This document shows, piece after piece, positions 1 through 6,107 of a stretch of 7,772 nt of DNA (positions are counted from its first letter, which is position 1; each line of letters begins with the position of its first letter). The notes below the pieces were generated by a model. That model was given only the letters and a program-made list of their open reading frames with translations. It did no database searches and was not told the origin of the DNA. The DNA is taken from the NCBI GenBank assembly GCA_038223165.1, contig JBBRHE010000176.1, positions 1 to 7,772 of the forward strand, written 5' to 3'. The translations under genes and the position numbers were made by a program. This DNA comes from DASYHQ01 sp038223165 (GTDB lineage Bacteria > Planctomycetota > Phycisphaerae > Tepidisphaerales > Tepidisphaeraceae).

Positions 1-37
1 GTACAGTGTTTTATGATTCGATTACCTGGAGGCAATG

Positions 38-277
38 ATGTTTCGTTTGGCGAAATTGGCGTTCTACGGCTTAGTGGGTTACGCGGCGTACGAGTTCATT
101 CGAGGCGTTGTCGACGGCCCGGCCACGCCTGCACCATCCCCTGCACGCAAGGGTGGTCGTTCGACCCGCCGGTCGATCGAACAGACGCCTGAAATTGAAG
201 GTCAACCCGTTCAAACGCACGACACCGACGGTGCCACCACGCACACCAAGGTCGGGCGCGGTGTTGTGCCCCGGTAG
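38..277 (+). CDS. Small membrane-anchored protein of unknown function
   Basis: I do not recognise a family. The product is 79 residues. Residues 1-25 form a hydrophobic, aromatic-rich segment (MFRLAKLAFYGLVGYAAYEF) that looks like a single membrane anchor or uncleaved signal. The remainder is a polar, proline-, threonine- and arginine-rich tail that is probably disordered and ends in VGRGVVPR. Two ATG codons lie side by side at 35 and 38. The GGAGG ribosome-binding site at 28-32 is 2 nt from the first and 5 nt from the second, so I chose 38. The stop TAG is 59 nt before the zwf start, on the same strand with no terminator between, so co-transcription with zwf is likely. The strong ribosome-binding site and hydrophobic N-terminus support a real gene. 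No function can be inferred. Confidence 0.6.
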   Translation: MFRLAKLAFYGLVGYAAYEFIRGVVDGPATPAPSPARKGGRSTRRSIEQTPEIEGQPVQTHDTDGATTHTKVGRGVVPR

Positions 278-336
278 CGTTGGCATTCCCAGTCGATTTG
301 CGTTACACCATTCGCGTCGATTGGGAAGGACTCTTC

Positions 337-1872
337 ATGCCAACTGTTCCGTCGTGCGCGATCGTCATCTTCGGTGCCAGTGGTGACCTGGCCAAGCGCA
401 AACTCATCCCCGCGCTATTCGAACTGGCTCGCGAGGGGCAGTTGCACGATTCATCTTATCTCGTGGGCTATTCCCGCTCTCAGATGACAGATGAGGAATA
501 TCGCAAAGAATGCCACGAGGCGATCAAGAAGTTCGCGCGAGGTGGGTTTGACGAAGCCCTCTGGAAGAAGCTTGAACCGCGCATCTCCTACGTCGCTGGC
601 GATTACGGTTCGGATGAAGCTCACTCCAAGCTGGCCGACGCGCTAAAAGCCCTTGATGGCAAGCTGGGGGCCAGTGGCAACCGGTTGTTCTATCTGTCGA
701 CGCCCCCCAACACGTTTGAACCGATCATCACCTGCCTTGGAGAGCGCAAGGCAAAGGCCGGCACCGGTGACGGAAAAGCCTGGCAGCGGATCATTATCGA
801 AAAACCTTTCGGCCGGGACCTCGAGAGCGCTAAAAAGCTCAACGTGCTGCTCCACAAGTATTTCGCCGAAGAGCAGATCTTCCGCATCGACCACTACCTC
901 GGCAAAGAGACCGTCCAGAACCTCATGGTCATGCGGTTCGCCAACGCGATTTTCGAGCCGATCTGGAACTATAAGTACATCGACCACGTGCAGATCACCG
1001 TCAGCGAGACGCTCGGTGTTGGCACGCGCGGGGGTTATTACAACACCAGTGGTGCCCTACGCGACATGGTCCAGAACCACATGTTCCAGTTGATGGCGCT
1101 GGCGGCCATGGAGCCACCGACCGCGCTGGATGCGACGAGCATTCGCGACGAGAAAGTGAAAGTCTTCAAATCGATCCGCAAGATCGAACCGTCGCGCGTC
1201 GACGACTTCGTCGTGCGCGGCCAATACAGCGTCGGTGAAGCAGCGGGGCAGAAGACACCGGGCTACCTGAAGGAGAAAGACGTCCCCGCCGACTCACCGA
1301 CCGAAACGTTCGCTGCGATGAAGCTGTTCATCGACAACTGGCGCTGGAGCGGCACACCATTCTATCTGCGCACGGGCAAGTTTCTCACCGGCAAGATCAG
1401 TGAGATCGTCGTGCGTTTCCGCAGCCCACCGTTGACGCTATTCCAAAAGCAGTGCGAGACGGCGGTTTACCCGAATGATCTGATCATCCGCGTTCAACCG
1501 GACGAAGGCATCAGCTGGCGGTTGAACGGCAAGGTGCCGGGTGGGCAGGGGGCGCTGAACATCAAACCGGTGGCGCTCGACTTTCTGTACAAGACAACGT
1601 TTAACGTCGAGCCACCGGAGGCCTATGAACGGTTGATTTCCGACTCGATGGTCGGCGACCAAACATTGTTCATCCGTGGTGACGAAGCGGAAGCCGCCTG
1701 GGCGGTGGTCGATCCGATCGAACAGGGCTGGGCGCAATCGAAGAACGCTCCCGCGCAGTACGCCCCAGGCAGTTGGGGTCCGAAAAAAGCCCAGGACCTC
1801 ATCGAAAAGGATGGCCGCGGCTGGTTGCACAGCGGTGCCGAGGTCGAGCCCATCATCGCGTGCAGTCTTTAA
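337..1872 (+). CDS. zwf: Glucose-6-phosphate 1-dehydrogenase
   Basis: Oxidises glucose 6-phosphate to 6-phosphogluconolactone with reduction of NADP+ (or NAD+), the cytosolic entry step of the oxidative pentose phosphate or Entner-Doudoroff route. The N-terminal nucleotide-binding motif GASGDLAKRK is at residues 13-22, IEKPFG at 154-159, and the family active-site signature RIDHYLGKE at 183-191. His248 in DMVQNHMFQ matches the conserved catalytic histidine of the family. The C-terminal domain contains SDSMVGDQTLFIRGDE and ends with a typical GSWGP segment. The length of 511 residues is normal. The frame is open upstream to a TTG at 280, but the ATG at 337 sits 6 nt after a GGAAGGA ribosome-binding site (324-330) and gives the expected short N-terminus, so it is preferred. 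No frameshift or missing key residue is visible. The 6-phosphogluconolactonase and 6-phosphogluconate dehydrogenase genes are not in the window. Confidence 0.97.
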   Translation: MPTVPSCAIVIFGASGDLAKRKLIPALFELAREGQLHDSSYLVGYSRSQMTDEEYRKECHEAIKKFARGGFDEALWKKLEPRISYVAGDYGSDEAHSKLADALKALDGKLGASGNRLFYLSTPPNTFEPIITCLGERKAKAGTGDGKAWQRIIIEKPFGRDLESAKKLNVLLHKYFAEEQIFRIDHYLGKETVQNLMVMRFANAIFEPIWNYKYIDHVQITVSETLGVGTRGGYYNTSGALRDMVQNHMFQLMALAAMEPPTALDATSIRDEKVKVFKSIRKIEPSRVDDFVVRGQYSVGEAAGQKTPGYLKEKDVPADSPTETFAAMKLFIDNWRWSGTPFYLRTGKFLTGKISEIVVRFRSPPLTLFQKQCETAVYPNDLIIRVQPDEGISWRLNGKVPGGQGALNIKPVALDFLYKTTFNVEPPEAYERLISDSMVGDQTLFIRGDEAEAAWAVVDPIEQGWAQSKNAPAQYAPGSWGPKKAQDLIEKDGRGWLHSGAEVEPIIACSL

Positions 1873-1873
1873 T

Positions 1874-1942
1874 GTTTAGAGCATGCGATCGCTACGCGTT
1901 TTCCGCGCAGGATGGCGAAAACCTTACGTTCTTGGTCTAAAC
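1874..1942. repeat. Nested inverted repeat between convergent zwf and pilin gene
   Basis: GTTTAGA (1874-1880) and TCTAAAC (1936-1942) are perfect inverted arms starting 2 nt after the zwf stop. Inside them GTTTTC and GAAAAC form a second 6-bp pair, with ACG/CGT between the two. The element fills most of the 86-nt gap before the stop of the convergent pilin gene. There is no clean GC stem followed by a T-run, so a classical intrinsic terminator is not shown. A bidirectional transcript-end structure is the simplest reading. Confidence 0.3.
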
Positions 1943-1958
1943 GCGAACGTGGGTCGCC

Positions 1959-2132
1959 TTACCAGCTACCCGCGTTCAGCGAACTCCAGCGAGCGCCGAC
2001 CTTCGTACCGACACTGCGAATAGTCGCGATCGCGGCCACGACGATTAGACCCGCGATTAGCGCGTATTCCAGTACTTCGCCACCCTCTTCGTCCTTGATC
2101 AGTTTCTTAACGTTCAGTATTAACTTACGCAT
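1959..2132 (-). CDS. Flp family type IVb pilin precursor
   Basis: Small prepilin of the Flp/Fap class, the major subunit of Tad-type adhesive pili. It is processed by a prepilin peptidase at the inner membrane and then assembled. The 57-residue product has a basic leader (MRKLILNVKKLIKD), then EEGGEVLEYALIAGLIVVAAIATI. Cleavage between Gly17 and Gly18 would place the conserved Glu at +5 (Glu22) and Tyr at +6 (Tyr23), as in Flp pilins. Residues 24-38 are the hydrophobic assembly helix. The start at 2132 is preferred over a longer in-frame start at 2177 because it is preceded by AAAGGA 6 nt upstream and gives a normal leader. No tad/cpa assembly or prepilin peptidase gene is in the window, so this is a detached pilin gene. 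It is transcribed convergently with zwf and divergently from nuoC. Confidence 0.88.
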   Translation of the reverse strand: MRKLILNVKKLIKDEEGGEVLEYALIAGLIVVAAIATIRSVGTKVGARWSSLNAGSW

Positions 2133-2140
2133 GACAGTTC

Positions 2141-2171
2141 CTTTCCCAAGCCAACTTTCCCACGGTTGGCT
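2141..2171 (-). promoter_or_regulatory. Leader hairpin and TGGGAAAG direct repeat upstream of the pilin gene
   Basis: AGCCAAC (2149-2155) and GTTGGCT (2165-2171) form a perfect 7-bp stem with a 9-nt loop, ending 17 nt before the pilin start codon. On the minus strand TGGGAAAG occurs twice, 14 nt apart: once in the loop (2162 to 2155) and once just before the ribosome-binding site (2148 to 2141). The hairpin could stabilise the mRNA or affect ribosome access. Its function is inference. Confidence 0.35.
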
Positions 2172-2241
2172 GACCACATCAGTTCAACCCGTGCCACTTT
2201 CATCGGAACTTCGCTTACCCAACTTAATGAACGTAGCGATC

Positions 2242-2270
2242 TTGACGGAATAAATCGCTTGCCCAACAAT
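2242..2270 (+). promoter_or_regulatory. Candidate sigma-70-type promoter of nuoC
   Basis: TTGACG at 2242-2247 (5 of 6 to the -35 consensus) is followed after 17 nt by AACAAT at 2265-2270 (4 of 6 to the -10 consensus). This would start transcription about 20-25 nt before the nuoC ATG at 2300. Planctomycete promoters are poorly defined, so this is only a sequence match. Confidence 0.35.
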
Positions 2271-2299
2271 TGTTTGAAGCCGACACTCAGAAGGACACG

Positions 2300-2878
2300 A
2301 TGCCACGCACGATCACACACCCTGCCCTTGCTCCCCTGAAAGCGAAATTCCCGGACGTGGGACTGAAAGTCGGCGAGTTCCGCGACATGGTGACCGTGGT
2401 CGTCCCTCGCGAGCGATTGCTGGACGTCTGCCGATTTCTGCGAGATGACCCGTCGCTACGCTATGACCTTCTGGCCGAACTGAATGGCGTCGACTATCTC
2501 AACTATCCTGGCGCGCGCGACAGGTTTGCGGTCAATTACGGGCTGACGAGCGTCTCGCGCAACAACCGCCTGTGGCTGAAAGTGTTCCTGAACCCCGAAC
2601 GTGACACGGCCGCCGGTAACGACGTGCGGGATGAAAAGGCCGTCGAGGAAGGTGACCCCGGGCTGAAAATCGATAGCGTGACCTCTATCTGGCCCGGCGC
2701 AGAATGGATGGAACGCGAGGCCTACGACATGTTCGGCTTCGTTTTCCTGGGCCACCCCGACCTTCGCCGTCTGTTGACCTGGAACGGTTATGGCAGCTAT
2801 CCGTTGCGCAAGGACTACCCACTGCGTGGCGTGGGTGAACGTGAGAATTATAAGATCATTTCGCGGGAAGGGGCTTAG
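2300..2878 (+). CDS. nuoC: NADH-quinone oxidoreductase subunit C
   Basis: The 30-kDa-type subunit of respiratory complex I, part of the peripheral arm that carries electrons from NADH toward quinone at the cytoplasmic face of the membrane. The 192-residue product carries the family signature EREAYDMFGF (138-147), then GHPDLRRLL (151-159) and PLRKDYPL (168-175), in the right order and position. The start at 2300 has an AGAAGGA ribosome-binding site 4 nt upstream; the in-frame TTG at 2270 is less likely. Two oddities stand out. No other nuo gene follows: the next element is a minus-strand toxin-antitoxin remnant whose end is 13 nt away. Also, residues about 100-121 form an acidic, glycine-containing stretch between the strand LWLKVFL and DSVTSIWPGAEW, which looks longer than in typical NuoC. 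The family assignment is firm; membership in the organism's main complex I is inferred. Confidence 0.93.
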   Translation: MPRTITHPALAPLKAKFPDVGLKVGEFRDMVTVVVPRERLLDVCRFLRDDPSLRYDLLAELNGVDYLNYPGARDRFAVNYGLTSVSRNNRLWLKVFLNPERDTAAGNDVRDEKAVEEGDPGLKIDSVTSIWPGAEWMEREAYDMFGFVFLGHPDLRRLLTWNGYGSYPLRKDYPLRGVGERENYKIISREGA

Positions 2879-2891
2879 GCCACCTGAGTGG

Positions 2892-3245
2892 TCAACGCAA
2901 TGGGGTTCGGCGTACGCGATTCGTCGTGACCGTTACAAAGTGCCCTTGGATCGCAGGCTCGATGTCGGGCCGGAATCGCTCTACAACTGCCAGTCGTTCG
3001 ACTTCGGTCGGCACGTCGATTCGCTACAGCATGACTCCGACCGCGGACAAGCCCATCCGAAAGATAAACTCTCCGAAGTCCTTATCGCTGGTGACCACCA
3101 CTCTGCCCTCGGCGACCGCGCGATTCAGGATTGCTTCGTCGGTCGTACTTGGCGGGAAGGAAGCGGCGCGCAAGACGTGATACTGCTTTGCTTACAGGAA
3201 TCGCACGATAAGCCAACCGATGTGCGCGTCGACGAGGAATTTCAT
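2892..3245 (-). pseudogene. DUF5615 PIN-like toxin, interrupted by two in-frame stops
   Basis: The frame begins MKFLVDAHIGWLIVRFL, then meets TAA at codon 18 (3194-3192). It resumes without frame change as AKQYHVLRAASFPPSTTDEA and runs through VVVTSDKDFGEF, then meets TAG at codon 74 (3026-3024). It ends with RIDVPTEVERLAVVERF and EPAIQGHFVTVTTNRVRR before TGA (2894-2892). The 117 codons give a full-length DUF5615 protein, the PIN/Mut7-C-like nuclease usually paired with DUF433. The expected acidic residues remain at Asp6, Asp36/Glu37, Asp54 and Asp56. Its ATG overlaps the stop of the upstream DUF433 gene (ATGA), the normal arrangement for the pair. Both stops could come from glutamine codons by one transition (CAA to TAA, CAG to TAG). 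Absence of frameshifts suggests recent inactivation; readthrough or sequence error cannot be excluded. The plus strand here has an open frame, but it is antisense. Confidence 0.82.
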
Positions 3246-3469
3246 GCGGACGCCACGAGTTCATCTTTGCGAACCAACGCAGCCGCATAAGCGAGCGCTG
3301 CGGAGATGTGTTCTGGTTGTAAGCCCTCGTAATTGGAGACCAGGTCCTCAGCAGTGGCGCCTTGCGCCAATCGTTCGAGCACGTACTCGACCGTGATGCG
3401 CGTTTGCTTGAAGATCGGCTTGCCTATCATCACCTTAGGATTGCGTTCGATGTAGGTCGTCCAGTTCGT
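3242..3469 (-). CDS. DUF433 antitoxin, start codon apparently altered
   Basis: DUF433 proteins are small helix-turn-helix-type antitoxins commonly encoded just before a DUF5615 PIN-like toxin. The core IGKPIFKQTRITVEYVLERL is followed by AEDLVSNYEGLQPEHISAALAYAAAL, the family pattern over its full length. Family-like sequence continues upstream of the first usable start: codons from 3469 read (ACG)-NWTTYIERNPKVMIGKP, matching the usual N-terminus. No ATG, GTG or TTG occurs between the in-frame stop TGA (3484-3482) and GTG at 3433. ACG at 3469 stands exactly where a Met-Asn-Trp start would be expected. The gene may therefore have lost its start (ATG to ACG), use ACG inefficiently, or make a 63-residue product from GTG 3433 or ATG 3430. 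From ACG the product is 75 residues. It overlaps the toxin start by ATGA. DUF433 assignment is firm; functionality is doubtful. Confidence 0.75.
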   Translation of the reverse strand, partial: TNWTTYIERNPKVMIGKPIFKQTRITVEYVLERLAQGATAEDLVSNYEGLQPEHISAALAYAAALVRKDELVASA

Positions 3470-3541
3470 TCTGTGATTGTATCAATTGTCCGTTCGTTTA
3501 GTATGCGCAGGCCTCGCATTCACTCGCGCAGGCGTCAACTT

Positions 3542-5215
3542 ATGTTTGAATCGCTCACCCAACGCCGTTATCTCGTTCCATTCAAGGCATCCCGTCTACC
3601 GCAGCAGGTGACCGACGTGCTGGTGATCGGTGGTGGTGTCGCCGGTCTGCGTGCCGCGATCGCGGCGGCCGAGGGGGGGGCGGACGTCGTGATCCTGACC
3701 AAGGACTCCATCGACGAATCTAACACCTGGTACGCCCAGGGTGGCATCGCGGCGGTGCTGCAGCCGTTGGACTCGGTCGAAGCTCACATTAAAGACACGG
3801 AGATCGTCGGTGTCGGCCTGTGCGACGAAGAGGCGGTTCGCATCACGGTCGAAGAGGGGCCCAAACGCGTCCTTGAATTGCTCCAGTGGGGCGCGAATTT
3901 CGACAAGCAGAAGGGCAACGCCTACGACCTCGCGTACGGTTTGGAAGGCGGGCACAGTTACGCGCGCATCCTTCACGCGTACGGTGACGCCACCGGCAAA
4001 GAGCTGGCGCAGACGCTCATCCGCAAAGTGCGCGGCAGCGATCAAATTCGCATCTCCGAAAACAGCTTTGCCCTGGACCTGGTGACTGACGCGGGCACGT
4101 GCGTCGGCGCGCTGGCGGTCATTGATGGAAAGGAAACGCTCATCTGGGCGCAAAAGACGATCCTCGCCAGTGGCGGGGCAGGTCAGCTCTATCGCGAGTC
4201 GACCAATCCCAAGATCGCCACCGCCGATGGTCATGCCATGGCGTACCGGGCCGGTGCGAAACTGCAGGACATGGAAATGGTGCAGTTTCATCCCACGACG
4301 CTTTACGTCGCGGGCGCCAGTCGTGCGCTGATTACCGAGGCCGTGCGCGGTGAAGGGGCCCATCTTGTCGACCGCAACGGGTTCCGGTTCATGTTTGACT
4401 ATCACAAGGACGGTGAGCTCGCGCCGCGAGACGTCGTCAGCCGGGCGATCGTTGAACAGATTCGCAAGACGCATTTTACCCATGTCTTCCTCGACGTCCG
4501 CCACCTGGACAACACCAAGTTCCGCGAGCGGTTTCCGCAGTTCCAGAAGCTGCTCGAAGAGTTTGAGATCAACTCGGCCAAGGACCTCATCCCCGTCCAT
4601 CCCGCGACGCACTACATGATCGGTGGTGTGGACGCCGACGAGATGGGGCGAACGAGCCTCAACGGGCTCTACGCCGTCGGTGAGGCCAGTTGCAGTGGCC
4701 TGCATGGTGCCAATCGGCTCGCGAGCAATTCGCTGCTCGAAGGTTTGACGTTCGGCACCCGCGCTGGCACTCACGCGGCCGCTAATCTGGCCGAGGGTGA
4801 TCCGAAATTTCCGCATCACCTTGAGCACAAGATCGAGAAGAGCACGAAGACCGAGTTGGATTTGACCGACGTCAAAAGCTCACTGCGCAGTGTGATGTGG
4901 CGCAATGTCGGCATTGAACGGGATGGCGATCGGCTGACCGAGACGCGCGAGATCATCGCATTCTGGAGTCGGTACGTCATGGACAAGACGTTCAACTCCG
5001 CCACGCTCGGTCCCACTGCAGCCGTCGCGGGGTGGGAGCTGCAGAACATGCTCACGGTCTGTTTTCTCGTCACTACCGCAGCTTACACACGGACCGAAAG
5101 CCGTGGGGCACATTACCGGTTGGACTATCCCGATCGGTTGGATGACCACTGGCGCCTGCATCTGCTGTGGCGGCGACCGATGGAGACACCGATTCCGGAA
5201 CCGATCGAGTCGTAA
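3542..5215 (+). CDS. nadB: L-aspartate oxidase
   Basis: FAD enzyme that oxidises L-aspartate to iminoaspartate, the first step of de novo NAD synthesis; NadA then condenses the product with dihydroxyacetone phosphate in the cytosol. The 557-residue length is close to E. coli NadB (540). The FAD-binding motif GGGVAG is at residues 30-35, followed by SNTWYAQGGIAAVL and GGHSYARILHA. Active-site residues align with E. coli: His250 (FHPTTLY), Arg296 (PRDVVSRA), His357 (HYMIGG) and Arg392 (GANRLASNSLLEG) correspond to His244, Arg290, His351 and Arg386. The constant offset of six argues for an intact enzyme rather than a succinate dehydrogenase flavoprotein. The ATG at 3542 gives the usual N-terminus (MFESLTQRRYLVPF), although only a weak AGG lies 9 nt upstream. 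Longer in-frame starts would run through the divergent antitoxin and are rejected. nadA and nadC are not in the window. A strong terminator follows. Confidence 0.96.
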   Translation: MFESLTQRRYLVPFKASRLPQQVTDVLVIGGGVAGLRAAIAAAEGGADVVILTKDSIDESNTWYAQGGIAAVLQPLDSVEAHIKDTEIVGVGLCDEEAVRITVEEGPKRVLELLQWGANFDKQKGNAYDLAYGLEGGHSYARILHAYGDATGKELAQTLIRKVRGSDQIRISENSFALDLVTDAGTCVGALAVIDGKETLIWAQKTILASGGAGQLYRESTNPKIATADGHAMAYRAGAKLQDMEMVQFHPTTLYVAGASRALITEAVRGEGAHLVDRNGFRFMFDYHKDGELAPRDVVSRAIVEQIRKTHFTHVFLDVRHLDNTKFRERFPQFQKLLEEFEINSAKDLIPVHPATHYMIGGVDADEMGRTSLNGLYAVGEASCSGLHGANRLASNSLLEGLTFGTRAGTHAAANLAEGDPKFPHHLEHKIEKSTKTELDLTDVKSSLRSVMWRNVGIERDGDRLTETREIIAFWSRYVMDKTFNSATLGPTAAVAGWELQNMLTVCFLVTTAAYTRTESRGAHYRLDYPDRLDDHWRLHLLWRRPMETPIPEPIES

Positions 5216-5233
5216 AGCTTTACCAACAATAAC

Positions 5234-5265
5234 GCCCGGCGGAGTTGCCCGCCGGGCTTCTTCGT
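5234..5265 (+). terminator. Intrinsic terminator of nadB
   Basis: A perfect 9-bp GC-rich stem, GCCCGGCGG (5234-5242) with CCGCCGGGC (5249-5257), has a 6-nt loop and is followed by the T-rich tract TTCTTCGTT. It begins 19 nt after the nadB stop. It also lies beyond the 3' end of the convergent glycine-zipper gene, but no T-tract is evident in that direction. Confidence 0.88.
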
Positions 5266-5313
5266 TCATACGTTCACTCGCATTTCCGAGCGAACTTCAA
5301 TTCTTGCACGACA

Positions 5314-5865
5314 TTACTTCCCGTCGCGGTCCGAATCGCCTGGCGTGGCGCGCTCGATGCGATCGCTGGCGCGCTGGTAGGCGTCACGCGTGGCATGCTT
5401 GGCTTTGTCCCATCCAAGGAGTGACTTGTCCTTGGAGCCTTCCCACGAACGGCCCAAGTCGCTTTCGACCTCGTCAAACGATCGACCGCGGTTCTTTTCA
5501 GCACCCGTGTATCCGGCACGATAGGCGGGTGCCAGGTCGCGATCGTAGTCCGTGTCGCGATCGACATAGTTACGACCACGATGGTTTTCGCGCCAGTAAG
5601 CGTCTTCTTCAGTTGGGTTGATGCTTTCGGCGACACCCTTGCCCGCCAAACCACCCGCTACTGCACCGACGACCGCGCCGACCACGCCACCGACAACCGT
5701 GCCAACACCGGGGACGATCGAGCCAATAGCAGCGCCGGCAGCACCCGCGCCAGCGGCGCCCACACCGACACCCACCGGATGAGCGCCGGGTGAACCACTG
5801 ATTGGGTCACGGTTCTTGTCGTGATCGCGATCGTTTGAAAGATCGGTATTTTTGTTCGTAGCCAT
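5314..5865 (-). CDS. Glycine-zipper domain protein, probably stress-related
   Basis: The 183-residue product has a charged Asn/Asp/Arg/Lys-rich head (1-24), then PGAHPVG and a long glycine/alanine/valine zipper (about 31-76) with GxxxG repeats such as GGVVGAVVGAVAGG, able to form packed or membrane-associated helices. Next come NPTEEDAYWRENH (83-95) and a hydrophilic tail with YVDRDTDYDRD, AYRAGYTG, GRSFDEVESDLGRSW and WDKAKHATRDAYQR. I recall this architecture from hypothetical proteins of many soil bacteria and planctomycetes, often called glycine-zipper proteins; the biochemical role is unknown. There is no signal peptide. The start at 5865 is preferred over extension to 6054 because GGAG lies 7 nt upstream and the extension has no family-like sequence. 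It converges with nadB. A stress role is inference. Confidence 0.82.
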   Translation of the reverse strand: MATNKNTDLSNDRDHDKNRDPISGSPGAHPVGVGVGAAGAGAAGAAIGSIVPGVGTVVGGVVGAVVGAVAGGLAGKGVAESINPTEEDAYWRENHRGRNYVDRDTDYDRDLAPAYRAGYTGAEKNRGRSFDEVESDLGRSWEGSKDKSLLGWDKAKHATRDAYQRASDRIERATPGDSDRDGK

Positions 5866-6067
5866 TAGAGTCTCCGCAGGTAAAAGTTCTTTCACACGAT
5901 GGCCATCCATTAAGCCATCCAGACTGCCCAGATTTATGCAAGGTCCGTTCCAAACCACGAAAGCAGCCATAAGCGAGGCATGAGCGGGCCGAACCGGACA
6001 TTTCGACCGGATTCGAGTATCGTCGGCGTACGCAACTGGCAGAGTGCTGAGCAATGCTGGTTATAGC

Positions 6068-6095
6068 TTGTCATCTGCCCGACAATTGTTATCTT
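6068..6095 (+). promoter_or_regulatory. Candidate promoter of tRNA-Met
   Basis: TTGTCA at 6068-6073 (5 of 6 to the -35 consensus) and TATCTT at 6090-6095 (4 of 6 to the -10 consensus) are separated by 16 nt. Transcription would begin around 6102, just before the mature tRNA at 6108. The remaining sequence from 5866 to 6067 contains the glycine-zipper gene leader and no other gene I can support. Confidence 0.4.
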
Positions 6096-6107
6096 TCACG
6101 ACCCCAC

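Noticed and set aside
2180..2200. Possible sigma-54 promoter on the minus strand before the pilin gene (TGGCACG followed by TTGAA)
   Set aside because: The spacing between the GG and the expected GC dinucleotide is wrong, and the -12 position reads AC.
2790..3290. Open plus-strand frame of about 166 codons across the nuoC end and the toxin-antitoxin region
   Set aside because: It is antisense to the DUF433/DUF5615 reading frames, starts inside nuoC and has no family-like sequence.
3362..3541. Longer N-terminus for nadB
   Set aside because: The added residues are arginine-rich, unlike NadB, and would overlap the divergent antitoxin gene; ATG 3542 gives the usual N-terminus.
3596..4828. Open frame of about 410 codons on the minus strand inside nadB
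   Set aside because: It is antisense to the highly conserved aspartate oxidase, in the mirrored codon register of a G+C-rich gene. Its protein is arginine/valine-rich without a recognisable domain.
5925..5951. GGAAC motif on the minus strand before the glycine-zipper gene, as an ECF-sigma -35 element
   Set aside because: No convincing -10 element occurs at the usual 16-17 nt spacing.
5866..6054. Extension of the glycine-zipper frame upstream of 5865
   Set aside because: The added 63 residues have no family-like content and the start at 5865 has a good ribosome-binding site.
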